Below are positions 38,748 to 47,352 of a stretch of 64,000 nt of DNA, in pieces. A program made the translations under genes and the position numbers. The notes beneath the pieces were generated by a model that was given only the letters and a program-made list of their open reading frames with translations, made no database searches and had not been told where the DNA came from. The stretch spans positions 1,364,001-1,428,000 of the forward strand of contig NZ_CAJPUX010000001.1 in NCBI RefSeq assembly GCF_905397285.1, in the 5' to 3' direction. The DNA comes from Cupriavidus plantarum (GTDB lineage Bacteria; Pseudomonadota; Gammaproteobacteria; Burkholderiales; Burkholderiaceae). Position 1 is the first letter of the stretch. Each line of letters starts with the position of its first letter.

Positions 38748-40213
38748 GCGCCCGTGGCGTTTATTCCATCCCAGACCCGTTGGCCATTGACCCAGACGCC
38801 GGCGATGCCCTCGCTCGGCTGAATCGGGTCGTCGAACGTTGCGCGATCGGTGACGGTGGCGGGGTCGAAGACCACGAGGTCGGCGCGCATGCCAGGTCGC
38901 AGCAAGCCGCGGTCCGGCAGGCCGTAATACCGCGCGGCGAGGCCGGTCATCTTGTGGATGGCGGTCTCCAATGGCATCAGGCCCCGCTCGCGTACTGTGT
39001 CCGCGAGGATGCGCGTGAAGGTGCCCCATTGGCGCGGATGCGGATGCTTGTCGAACGGCAGGCCATCGGAGCCCACCATGCACTGCGCGTCGGACACGAT
39101 GCGGTCGACGTCCTCCTGGCTCATCAGAAAGTAGATCGCGCCCGCCGGCGACAGCCGCGCGAGCATCTGGTCGTCGTCGAGGCCCAGTTCCCGCTGGACG
39201 TCGTCGAAGTCGCGGCCCGAGGCCTCGGGATAGCCTTCCGACCACGTGATCATCGTGCGGCGGGCCAGGCGGACGCGGTCCAGCCGCAGCATCGTCGAGG
39301 TGGCCGGGTATGGGTGGCAATCGAGGCAGACGGGTTGCTGCCTGCCGGCCTCGCCAATGCGGGCCAGCGTCACGGCGGAGCGGCCGTGATTGCGTTCGCC
39401 CGCCAGCTTGTGGTGGGAGAACACCACGCGCGTGTCGAGCGCGCGGCCGATGTCCAGCGCCTCTTCGATGGCCGCGTCGATATGATCGGCCTCGTCGCGC
39501 AGATGCGTGGCATAGATCGCGCTGCTTGCGCGCGACACCTTGCGTAGCGGCTCGCCGACTTCGATGATTTCCTGTGTGGTCGCATGGGCGGCCGGCGGGT
39601 AGAACGTGCCCGTGGACATGCCGAAGGCGCCCGCTTCGATCGCCTCCGCGAGCATCGCCTGCATGCGCGCGGTTTCTTCCGGCGTGGCGGGCCGGCTGAC
39701 ATCGTCCATCGCGGCCACGCGTAACGTCGTATGGCCGACGAGGGGGATGACGTTGACGGCGGCGGGCTGCGCGCGCAGCGCGGCGAGCCAGTCGGCAAAG
39801 CGGGGAAAGCGGAACAGCTCGCGCGGGCCGAGTAGGTCGAGCGGCTGGGGCAGCTTGTCCACGGACGGGGAAGGCGCGAGGCTGATGCCGCAGTTGCCCG
39901 TGACGACCGTCGTGATGCCCTGCGACACCTTGGGCGTCATGTCGCGGTGGGCGAGGAGGTAGCCGTCGTCATGCGTGTGGGAATCGATAAAGCCGGGGGC
40001 GACGGTGAGGCCGGCGATGTCGCGGACCTCGATGTCGCGGTCCGCGACGCCATGCGACAGGACGTCGGCGCCGCCATTGCGCTCGACGATCGCCGCGATG
40101 CGGTCGCCCTCGATCAGGAGATCGGCGGCGCGCGCCGGCGCGCCGCTGCCGTCGATCACCATGCCGCCCCGTAGCAGCAGGCGCGAAGCGCCAGGAGATT
40201 GCGTCATGGCCAT
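38717..40213 (-). CDS. N-acyl-D-amino-acid deacylase (D-aminoacylase family)
   Basis: Zinc-dependent amidohydrolase releasing D-amino acids from N-acyl-D-amino acids. The 498-residue protein has the metal motif APGFIDSHTHDDGY (His79, His81) and the family's metal-ligand Cys in VVTGNCGISLAP (Cys108). YATHLRDE and a late catalytic Asp (VGSDGLPFD) follow. Its ATG (40213-40211) shares one base with the stop codon of the upstream Bug receptor, so translation is coupled. With the D-carbamoylase-like gene upstream, the operon appears to serve D-amino acid derivatives. Confidence 0.88.
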   Translation of the reverse strand: MAMTQSPGASRLLLRGGMVIDGSGAPARAADLLIEGDRIAAIVERNGGADVLSHGVADRDIEVRDIAGLTVAPGFIDSHTHDDGYLLAHRDMTPKVSQGITTVVTGNCGISLAPSPSVDKLPQPLDLLGPRELFRFPRFADWLAALRAQPAAVNVIPLVGHTTLRVAAMDDVSRPATPEETARMQAMLAEAIEAGAFGMSTGTFYPPAAHATTQEIIEVGEPLRKVSRASSAIYATHLRDEADHIDAAIEEALDIGRALDTRVVFSHHKLAGERNHGRSAVTLARIGEAGRQQPVCLDCHPYPATSTMLRLDRVRLARRTMITWSEGYPEASGRDFDDVQRELGLDDDQMLARLSPAGAIYFLMSQEDVDRIVSDAQCMVGSDGLPFDKHPHPRQWGTFTRILADTVRERGLMPLETAIHKMTGLAARYYGLPDRGLLRPGMRADLVVFDPATVTDRATFDDPIQPSEGIAGVWVNGQRVWDGINATGAYPGEMLAPA

Positions 40214-41235
40214 CAGTCGAGCTTCTCGATGTGCGCTTCGTCGATCAGCTTGCGCCAGCGCTCGGTTTCCTCGTTGATGGTCGCCTGGAAGTCGGCCGGG
40301 CTGCCGCCCGCGGGCACCGCACCGAGCTTGGCGAGGCCATCGCGTACCGCATCGGTCTTGAGCGCGGCATTGGCGGCCTGATTGAGCCTGGCCACGACCT
40401 CCGGCGGCGTGCCACGCGGTGCCACGACACCGCCCCACGCCACGGTCTGATACCCCTTGAGGCCCGCTTCGTCGAGTGTCGGCACAGTCGGCAGGATCGG
40501 CAGACGCTTGAGACTGCTGACGCCGAGCGCGCGCACCTTGCCCGCCGCGATCTGCGGACCGACTTCCGACGAGTTCGCGAACATGTAGTCGATGCGGCCG
40601 CCGAGCAGATCCTGCAGCGCGGCGGGGCCGCCGTTGTAAGGCACGAACAGCACGTTGATCTTCGCCATGCTCTTGAACAGTTCGCCGCCGAGGTGGCCGG
40701 TAGTCCCGATACCGGGGGCGCCGAACGACAGCGTGCCGGGGTTCTTCCGGGCCGCGTCGATCAGTCCCTTGACGTTCTGATACGGCGCATCGCTGCGCAC
40801 GATCAGCACGTTGTACAGGTCGAACGCATGAACGATGGGCACGAGGTCCTTGTCCACGTCATAGGGCAGCTTCTTGAACAGCGAGCGATTGACGGCCAGC
40901 GTGTTGACGTTGCCGTAGCCGACGGTATAACCATCCGCGGCCTTGCTCTTGATCTGGAGGATGCCGATATTGCCCGCCGCGCCGGGACGGTTCTCGATGA
41001 CCATCGGCACGCCCAGCGTGCGCGTCATCTCGTTGGTAACAAGGCGCGAGAGCACGTCGGGCGAGCCGCCCGCCGCGGAGGGGACCACGAACGTGATGGG
41101 TTTGTCGGGCCATGCGGCCAGCGCGGGCAACGCGAGCGCGAGGCCGATCGCGGCGACCGTCAGATGTGTCAGGCGGGTCAGGCGGGTCAGGCGTGTCAGG
41201 TTACGAGAGAGCGGATACGAGCGAAGCGGGAACAT
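40213..41235 (-). CDS. Bug/TctC-family periplasmic solute-binding protein
   Basis: Orphan Bug receptor of 340 residues. The signal peptide has an unusual n-region with four LTR/LTH repeats from a 9-bp tandem repeat, then a hydrophobic core ending PALA before AWPDKP. Family landmarks are ITFVVPSAAGGSPDVLSR and IENRPGAAGNIG. The ATG at 41235 is preceded by GAAGGAAG. It lies between the carbamoylase-like and deacylase genes on one strand, so its ligand is probably an N-substituted amino acid or related acid. Confidence 0.9.
   Translation of the reverse strand: MFPLRSYPLSRNLTRLTRLTRLTHLTVAAIGLALALPALAAWPDKPITFVVPSAAGGSPDVLSRLVTNEMTRTLGVPMVIENRPGAAGNIGILQIKSKAADGYTVGYGNVNTLAVNRSLFKKLPYDVDKDLVPIVHAFDLYNVLIVRSDAPYQNVKGLIDAARKNPGTLSFGAPGIGTTGHLGGELFKSMAKINVLFVPYNGGPAALQDLLGGRIDYMFANSSEVGPQIAAGKVRALGVSSLKRLPILPTVPTLDEAGLKGYQTVAWGGVVAPRGTPPEVVARLNQAANAALKTDAVRDGLAKLGAVPAGGSPADFQATINEETERWRKLIDEAHIEKLD
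41168..41200 (-). repeat. 9-bp in-frame tandem repeat in a signal peptide
   Basis: Plus-strand units GTCAGGCGG, GTCAGGCGG, GTCAGGCGT and a partial GTCAGG encode the LTR triplets in the positively charged n-region of the Bug receptor signal peptide. Copy change would alter n-region length and charge while keeping the frame. Confidence 0.85.
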
Positions 41236-41327
41236 GCGACTTCCTTCGGAAAGACGGCAGGATCGGAGAGAAACGTTGGTATGCAACAAGCGTGCGCGGC
41301 GCCCTTGCGGTGGCCTCGCGGCGGCGG

Positions 41328-42263
41328 TCAAAGCAGCGGTTCGCCGACCCCCACGCGCTCCGTGATGAGGCGATAGTGTTCGGGGCGGCGATGTTTCGCG
41401 AAGTTAAAGACATGCTCGCGGAAATGCTCGCCCAGCGTCATGTCGGCCTGGACCGAAATGACCTCGTCCTCTTCGGTCAGCGCGCGTGCGACGATTTCCC
41501 CAGTGGGCGCCACGATGACCGAGTTGCCGATCATGTGATGGCCATCCTCGCTGCCGCATTTGGCCGCCGCCGCCACCCAGATGCCGTTCTGGTAGGCATT
41601 GGCCTGCAGCGAGATCAGATGCGTGGACGTGCGCAGATGCGCGGGCTCGTTCCAGTGAATGTTGCGCGACGGCGTGTTGTAGCCGAGTACGACGAGCTCG
41701 GCGCCCTGCAGCGCCATGACGCGATACGTTTCGGGCCAGCGGCGATCGTTGCAGATGCACATGCCGAAGCGCGTGTCCTGCGTATCGAACACACGGAAAC
41801 CCAGGTCGCCGACCTCGAAGAACTTCTTCTCGAGGTGCTGGAACGGCGCGTCGGGCTTGTGATCGCTGTGACCGGGCAGATGGATCTTGCGGTATTTGCC
41901 GACGATGGCGCCCTCCGCGCTGACGATGATGGACGTGTTGAAAGCCTGCCCATCGGGCGTCAGTTCCGCGTAGCCGAGATAGAAGCCGATGCCGAGCTTC
42001 CTGGCTTCGTCGAACAGTGGCTGCGTTTCCGGGCCGGGCATGCTGCGTTCGAAGAAGCGCGCCTGCGCTTCGGCTTCCTCCATCCAGTAGCGCGGAAAGA
42101 ACGTGGTGAGCGCCAGTTCCGGAAAGACGACGAACGTCGCGCCGCGGCCGCGCGCGTCGCGCATCATGTCGATCAGCCGGCGGACGACGCGGGTGCGGGA
42201 GTCGGCGAGATGGACTGGGCCCATCTGTGCCACGGCGAGGCCAAGGGTACGCTTGGATTGCAT
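41328..42263 (-). CDS. N-carbamoyl-D-amino-acid amidohydrolase-like nitrilase-superfamily enzyme
   Basis: Hydrolyses N-carbamoyl-D-amino acids to D-amino acids, CO2 and ammonia in hydantoin-type degradation. The 311-residue protein has the nitrilase triad Glu49 (VVFPELALTTFFPRYW), Lys126 (YRKIHLPGH) and Cys171 (MCICNDRRWPE). These motifs and the length match D-carbamoylases closely, more than beta-ureidopropionases or aliphatic amidases. The ATG at 42263 gives the family-like MQSKRTLGLAVAQMGP. First gene of the operon with a Bug receptor and a D-aminoacylase; no hydantoinase or racemase is visible here. Confidence 0.82.
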   Translation of the reverse strand: MQSKRTLGLAVAQMGPVHLADSRTRVVRRLIDMMRDARGRGATFVVFPELALTTFFPRYWMEEAEAQARFFERSMPGPETQPLFDEARKLGIGFYLGYAELTPDGQAFNTSIIVSAEGAIVGKYRKIHLPGHSDHKPDAPFQHLEKKFFEVGDLGFRVFDTQDTRFGMCICNDRRWPETYRVMALQGAELVVLGYNTPSRNIHWNEPAHLRTSTHLISLQANAYQNGIWVAAAAKCGSEDGHHMIGNSVIVAPTGEIVARALTEEDEVISVQADMTLGEHFREHVFNFAKHRRPEHYRLITERVGVGEPLL

Positions 42264-42455
42264 GCGGGTTCCGTGAGAGTCGGGATGGCGGCGCGGTTCG
42301 CGCCATCGATGCGAGCCATTATCGGAACCGCGCGGAGGCGCGTCGAATGACGGTTTGTGCGTCGGTCTTAATCGCGGTTTAAGGCATTGCCCAGCGGTGG
42401 TGCGGTGCACACGGACAGTGCGGCGTGCACGGTAGTGGTCAGTGGATCAGGAGGG

Positions 42456-43376
42456 TCAGGCGGCGGGCGGAGCGGCGGGCGGAGCGGCGACATCGTGCTG
42501 CGCCAGCACATTGCGCAGCACGCGGATGAAGGCCTCGGCGACCGGAGAGACGGACTCGGTCCGCAGGTGCACGAGATCCGCGACGATCGGTGCGGCGTTC
42601 TCCAGGGGCAGCACGTGGAATCGCGCGCCCGGCCAGCCGCGCAGCAGGAATTCGTCGACGAGCGCGATGCCCGCGCCCGCATGCACGAGCGCGCAGGCGG
42701 TATGCGGCAGGCCCGCCTCGATGGCCACGCGTGGCGACTCGCCGACCTCGCGGTAGAGCTTGTCGATGCGCTGGCCGAACGGCGTGTCCGGGGGATAGGC
42801 GATGAGCGGATACGGCAGCAGATCCGTCACCGTGACTGACGCGCGCGATGCGAGCGGATGCGATGGCGGGCAGATGCAGACCACGCGGCTGGAGGCGAGC
42901 GGCGTGGTGGTCAGCGTCGGATGATCCATCGGCAGCGTCGACACGCCGAGCTCGATCTGCCGGTCGAGCAGTTGCGTCTTCAATTGCGCGTGCGTCATGC
43001 ACTGGAAATGAATGCGCACGTCCGGGTTGCCGATATGGAATTGCGCGATGGCCTGCGGCACGAGCATCTGGCCGATGCTGGGGCTCGCGCCGACGCTGAT
43101 CAGCCCGTGACGGCGGTCGGCCAGCTCGTGAATCAGGTCCTCGATGCGCTCGACGCCGCGATACACGAGCTGCACCTCGTGATAGAGCCGGCGCGCTTCC
43201 TCCGTCGGATGCAGCCGGCCCTTGATGCGTTCGAACAGGGGGAAACCGAGCCGGCTTTCCGTATAGGACAACATGCGGCTGACCGCGGGCACGGAGACGT
43301 GCAGCAGCCGCGAGGCATCGCTCACGGATCCGGTGCTCATCACGGCGCGAAAGACTTCGATCTGCCGCAGGTTCAT
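42456..43376 (-). CDS. LysR-family transcriptional regulator
   Basis: LTTR of 306 residues: HTH MNLRQIEVFRAVMSTGSVSD and AVSRMLSYTESRLGFPLFER, then an effector domain. It lies directly upstream of the D-carbamoylase-like operon on the same strand (192-bp gap), so it probably controls that operon. The C-terminus is a short Pro/Ala repeat (from GGCGGGCGGAGC twice). Effector unknown. Confidence 0.85.
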   Translation of the reverse strand: MNLRQIEVFRAVMSTGSVSDASRLLHVSVPAVSRMLSYTESRLGFPLFERIKGRLHPTEEARRLYHEVQLVYRGVERIEDLIHELADRRHGLISVGASPSIGQMLVPQAIAQFHIGNPDVRIHFQCMTHAQLKTQLLDRQIELGVSTLPMDHPTLTTTPLASSRVVCICPPSHPLASRASVTVTDLLPYPLIAYPPDTPFGQRIDKLYREVGESPRVAIEAGLPHTACALVHAGAGIALVDEFLLRGWPGARFHVLPLENAAPIVADLVHLRTESVSPVAEAFIRVLRNVLAQHDVAAPPAAPPAA

Positions 43377-43398
43377 GACGACCGTCCTCCGCTATGGC

Positions 43399-44310
43399 TC
43401 AGTTGCGCTTCACGGCCCTGCCGGCGCCCTTGTCCACCACGTACGCGCCGGCCTGATGCAGCTGGCCCTCGGTATGTTCGAGCGCCTTGATCGCGCCCTT
43501 GCCCTTTCGCGCCAGCAATTGCTCGACGAGCCCTTCCGCGAGCGCGATGCCGGCCGTGATCGACGGGAAGAACGACGGGCTCTCGACCGAGAACAGCAGC
43601 GTGCAGTCCGCGTGCAGCGCGATGGGCGCCACCGTGCTGTCGGTCATCGCTACGATCCGGCAACCCGCTTCGCGCGCGGCGTCGGTGACGCGGAGGATTT
43701 CCGCGGAGTAGGGGGCGAAGCTGATGACGACGACTGCATCGCGCGCGGTGAGGGCGCGCAATTCCATCTCGAGCGCGCCGGCGTCGCCCCGGATCAACTG
43801 GACCGTCGGGCGGAACAGGCGATAGACGTAATGCAGGGTGGACGCGATGGGCGCGCACGAGCGGAAGCCGGCCACATAGACGTTGCCCGCCGCGCTCAGC
43901 AGGTCCACGGCCGTCGTCATGGCGGCCGCGTTCTGCTCGCCGGTCACGTCGAGGTTGCGATGCTGCGCGTCGAACATGTCCTTCAGCAGGCGATTGGAGC
44001 CACTCGCCTGCACGACCTTGCGCGCGCGGCGCGCGTAGGGCTGCGGACCGCCGCGCATCGACTCGACGAACAGTTCGCGCAGCCCCTGCCAGCCTTCGAA
44101 GCCGAGGAACTGTGCGAGCCGTACGAGGGTGGCGGGTTGCACGCCGGCTTCCGTCGCCACCTTGCGCATCGACAGCAGCGGGACCTCCTGCGGATGGTCG
44201 AGCAGATATCGCGCGCCGCCCTGGAATTGCGGGCTGAGCTCGGGGAACTGTTCGCGCAGGTGAGCGAGCAGCGCGTCGAGGTGCTGGGGTGGCGCGGGGG
44301 TGGGGGTCAT
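43399..44310 (-). CDS. RpiR/MurR-family transcriptional regulator
   Basis: The 303-residue protein has an N-terminal HTH_6 domain (SMRKVATEAGVQPATLVRLA) and a C-terminal SIS sugar-isomerase-like domain (GNVYVAGFRSCAPIASTLHY; ISFAPYSAEILRV) that binds a small, often phosphorylated, effector. The ATG at 44310 is chosen over upstream frames that lack domain similarity. It is divergent from the aminotransferase-BKACE pair and presumably regulates it; a palindromic site lies in the 210-bp gap. Confidence 0.88.
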   Translation of the reverse strand: MTPTPAPPQHLDALLAHLREQFPELSPQFQGGARYLLDHPQEVPLLSMRKVATEAGVQPATLVRLAQFLGFEGWQGLRELFVESMRGGPQPYARRARKVVQASGSNRLLKDMFDAQHRNLDVTGEQNAAAMTTAVDLLSAAGNVYVAGFRSCAPIASTLHYVYRLFRPTVQLIRGDAGALEMELRALTARDAVVVISFAPYSAEILRVTDAAREAGCRIVAMTDSTVAPIALHADCTLLFSVESPSFFPSITAGIALAEGLVEQLLARKGKGAIKALEHTEGQLHQAGAYVVDKGAGRAVKRN

Positions 44311-44420
44311 GGGTGGCGGGTCGGGATGCGGCGATGTAACGATTGTTGCACAAGTTGGCCGGGACAAGGCACGGGCTGTCCGGCCGGTGGGGCCCGCGGT
44401 GCATGGACGGACAACGCCAG

Positions 44421-44439
44421 ATGAATCATTCGATTCCAT
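44421..44439. promoter_or_regulatory. Palindromic candidate operator between RpiR gene and aminotransferase
   Basis: ATGAATC-ATTC-GATTCCAT is an imperfect palindrome with GAATC/GATTC arms, located 82 bases before the aminotransferase start. It is the most AT-rich and symmetrical element in the divergent gap and the best candidate for RpiR-family binding. Confidence 0.4.
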
Positions 44440-44520
44440 GATCGCTATGCGTGAAACAAATGTTGCGTTGTGCGGAGCGCGCCCATATACTCTGACCATC
44501 GGTCCTCACCACCACACATC

Positions 44521-45846
44521 ATGACCAAGGTCTTCCACCGCAATCCGCGTCAGACGATGCCCATCGCCGCTGGCGGGCAGGGCGTCGAGCTGTTCGACAA
44601 TCAGGGCAAGCGTTATATCGATGCGTCGGGCGGCGCGGCGGTGTCGTGCCTGGGGCATGGGCATCCGCGCGTGATCGCGGCGATCAGGGAGCAGGTGGAG
44701 ACGCTGGCGTACGCGCATACCTCGTTTTTCACCACCGAGGTATCCGAGGCGCTGGCGGAGACGCTTGCCGCGTCGGCGCCCGGCGATCTCAACCACGTGT
44801 ACTTCGTCTCGGGCGGCTCGGAAGCCGTGGAGGCGGCGCTCAAGCTCGCGCGGCAGTACTTCGTCGAGGTCGGGCAGATGTCGCGGCGGCACTTCATCGC
44901 GCGTCGGCAGAGCTATCACGGCAATACGCTGGGGGCGCTCGCCATCGGCGGCAATGCGTGGCGGCGTGAGCCGTTCCTGCCGTTGCTGGTGCCCGCGCAT
45001 CATGTATCGCCTTGTTATGCGTATCGCGATCAGCGCGTGGGAGAGACGGATGGCGAGTATGCGCAGCGGCTCGCGGATGAGCTCGAGGCAAAGATTCTGG
45101 AACTCGGGCCGGAGAGCGTGGCCGCATTCGTGGCGGAGACGGTGGTCGGCGCGACCGCGGGCGCGGTGCCGCCGGTCGGCGACTATCTGCGGCGCATTCG
45201 CGCGGTGTGCGACAGGTATGGCGTGCTGCTGATCCTCGACGAGGTGATGGCGGGTATGGGGCGCACGGGCTATACGTTCGCGTGCGAAGAGGATGGTGTG
45301 GTGCCCGATATCGTGACGATCGCCAAGGGCCTCGGTGCGGGGTATCAGCCGATTGGCGCGATGCTGTCGACGGACCGGATCTACGATGCGATCGTCGGCG
45401 GCAGCGGGTTTTTCCAGCACGGCCACACCTATATCGGACACGCGACGGCTTGCGCGGCCGCGCTGGCGGTGCAGCGGACGATTGCCGGGGAGGGATTGCT
45501 GGAGAACGTCCGGGCGCGCGGGGAGCAGCTGCGGGCGCGGCTGCGGGAGGTCCTGGGCGCGCATCCTCATGTGGGCGACGTGCGGGGGCGCGGGTTGTTC
45601 GTCGGCGTGGAGTTCGTGGCCGACCGCGAAACCAAGGCGACACTCGATCCCGCGCGCAAGGTGCATGCGAAGGTCAAGTCCACGGCGATGCAGAACGGAC
45701 TGCTGATTTATCCGATGGGCGGCACGGTCGATGGCGTGCGCGGAGACCATGTGTTGTTTGCCCCGCCGTTCATCAGCACCGCGCAGGATATCGACCGGAT
45801 TGTCGAACGGTTCGCGGCCACGGTGGATGCCGTGTTGCCGGCGTGA
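44521..45846 (+). CDS. Class III (omega) PLP-dependent aminotransferase
   Basis: Transfers amino groups from omega-amino acids or amines to a keto acid. The 441-residue fold-type I enzyme has GHGHPRVIAAIREQ, the PLP-phosphate region YFVSGGSEAVEAALKLAR, the cofactor Asp in LILDEVMAGMGRTG and the Schiff-base Lys near 270 in TIAKGLGAGYQPIGAML. Substrate is not determined. It is followed after 32 bases by a BKACE gene, which suggests that the keto acid it makes is a beta-keto acid cleaved with acetyl-CoA. Confidence 0.88.
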   Translation: MTKVFHRNPRQTMPIAAGGQGVELFDNQGKRYIDASGGAAVSCLGHGHPRVIAAIREQVETLAYAHTSFFTTEVSEALAETLAASAPGDLNHVYFVSGGSEAVEAALKLARQYFVEVGQMSRRHFIARRQSYHGNTLGALAIGGNAWRREPFLPLLVPAHHVSPCYAYRDQRVGETDGEYAQRLADELEAKILELGPESVAAFVAETVVGATAGAVPPVGDYLRRIRAVCDRYGVLLILDEVMAGMGRTGYTFACEEDGVVPDIVTIAKGLGAGYQPIGAMLSTDRIYDAIVGGSGFFQHGHTYIGHATACAAALAVQRTIAGEGLLENVRARGEQLRARLREVLGAHPHVGDVRGRGLFVGVEFVADRETKATLDPARKVHAKVKSTAMQNGLLIYPMGGTVDGVRGDHVLFAPPFISTAQDIDRIVERFAATVDAVLPA

Positions 45847-45878
45847 TGAGACCAATTGGGAAGTCAAAGGAGAGATCG

Positions 45879-46751
45879 ATGACGTCGTCTTCCGATGCGT
45901 CGCGGCATGGGTATGTGTTGGCGGTGGCGCCGAACGGCGCGCGCAAGACGCACCGCGATCATCCGCGGCTGCCGATAACGCCCGCGGAACTCGCGCGGTG
46001 CGCGCGGGAGTGCCTCGATGCGGGCGCGTCGATGATGCATCTGCACGTACGAAAGGGTGACGGCACGCATAGCCTGGAAGTCGAGGACTACGCGCCGGCG
46101 GTAGCCGCTGTGCGTCAGGCCGTGGGGCAGGCGCTGGTCATTCAGTTGACGACCGAGGCGGTGGGGATATATGCGCCCGCGCAGCAGATGGCGGTGGTCC
46201 GCGCGTTGCGGCCCGAGGCGGCATCGGTGGCGGTGCGGGAGCTGGTGCCCACGGAGGTTTCTGGGGCCGAGGAGGCCGCGGAGGCTGAGGCGGGCGCCTT
46301 CTTTCACTGGATGCGGGATGAAGGGGTCGTCGCGCAGTACATCCTCTACGACGCCGACGACGTGCGGCGTTATGCGGCGTTGCGCGCGCGGGGCGTGATT
46401 CCGGCCGATGGGCACTGGGTGTTGTTCGTGCTGGGGCGCTATTCGGTGGGCCAGACGTCGTCGCCCGCCGATCTGGTGCCGTTTCTGGCTGTCTGGCGGG
46501 AGCTGGGGCTGGACCGGTCAGGGATCGAATGGGCGGTGTGCGCGTTCGGCCGGCAGGAGGCCGCCTGCGCGGCGGCCGCGATCCTGCTGGGCGGACATGC
46601 GCGCATCGGGTTCGAGAACAACATGCTCCTGCCGTCGGGCGAGGTGGCGGCGGACAATGCGGCGTTGCTGGGTGCCGTACGGGCGAGCGTGGATGGACTG
46701 GGCTATGGCGTTTGCGATGCGGCGGCCTTGCGCCGGATGACTGCCAGATAA
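45879..46751 (+). CDS. BKACE-family beta-keto acid cleavage enzyme (DUF849)
   Basis: The 290-residue protein belongs to the 3-keto-5-aminohexanoate cleavage (Kce/BKACE) family, which uses zinc to split a beta-keto acid with acetyl-CoA into acetoacetate and a new acyl-CoA. The zinc motif MMHLHVRKGDG (His54, His56) and the late segment RIGFENNM are present. AAAGGAGAG precedes the ATG at 45879. Co-transcribed with the aminotransferase; the exact keto acid is unknown. Confidence 0.85.
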   Translation: MTSSSDASRHGYVLAVAPNGARKTHRDHPRLPITPAELARCARECLDAGASMMHLHVRKGDGTHSLEVEDYAPAVAAVRQAVGQALVIQLTTEAVGIYAPAQQMAVVRALRPEAASVAVRELVPTEVSGAEEAAEAEAGAFFHWMRDEGVVAQYILYDADDVRRYAALRARGVIPADGHWVLFVLGRYSVGQTSSPADLVPFLAVWRELGLDRSGIEWAVCAFGRQEAACAAAAILLGGHARIGFENNMLLPSGEVAADNAALLGAVRASVDGLGYGVCDAAALRRMTAR

Positions 46752-46834
46752 CCTTGAGTGCGCGGGCGACACGTTTAGCGGATTTGCACTATGCTCTCGG
46801 CTTTCCGGCATCCGCCCCCAAGGAGACCTTGCCC

Positions 46835-47350
46835 ATGTCCCAGACGCCCCTGTCGATGTATGACGCATCGATTCCCGTATTCATCCGCTACCTGACCAAC
46901 CTGTCGGCGATTCTCGACAAGGGCCTTGCGCATGCGCGGGAGCAGGGCATCGATCCGCAGGAGCTGATCGGCACGCGGCTGGTGGCGGATATGGACGCGT
47001 TGCCGGCGCAGATCCAGCGCGCCAGCGATTCGGCCAAGGGTGCCGGCGCGCGGCTCGCGGGCGTGGAAGTGCCGTCGTTTGCCGACGACGAAACCACCTT
47101 CGAGGCTTTGCAGGAACGCATCGCCAAAACGATCGGTTTCCTGAAAACGATCCGCCCCGAGCAGCTCGAAGGCAGCGAGTCGCGCACGATCGAGCTCAAG
47201 ATGCGCACGGGCCCCGTGACGTTCGACGGCAAGACGTTCCTGCTGTCCTTCGCGCTGCCGAATTTCTTCTTCCACGTGACCACGGCGTACGGCCTGCTGC
47301 GCCACAAGGGCGTGCAGATCGGCAAGCTGGACTACCTCGGCACGCGCTGA
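46835..47350 (+). CDS. DUF1993-domain protein
   Basis: The 171-residue protein matches the DUF1993 family by its opening MSQTPLSMYDASIPVFIRYL and the segment FLLSFALPNFFFHVTTAYGL. It belongs to the DinB-like four-helix group. Biochemical function unknown. AAGGAG lies 11 bases before the ATG. It is convergent with the sorbosone dehydrogenase-like gene, only two bases apart. Confidence 0.85.
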   Translation: MSQTPLSMYDASIPVFIRYLTNLSAILDKGLAHAREQGIDPQELIGTRLVADMDALPAQIQRASDSAKGAGARLAGVEVPSFADDETTFEALQERIAKTIGFLKTIRPEQLEGSESRTIELKMRTGPVTFDGKTFLLSFALPNFFFHVTTAYGLLRHKGVQIGKLDYLGTR

Positions 47351-47352
47351 GC

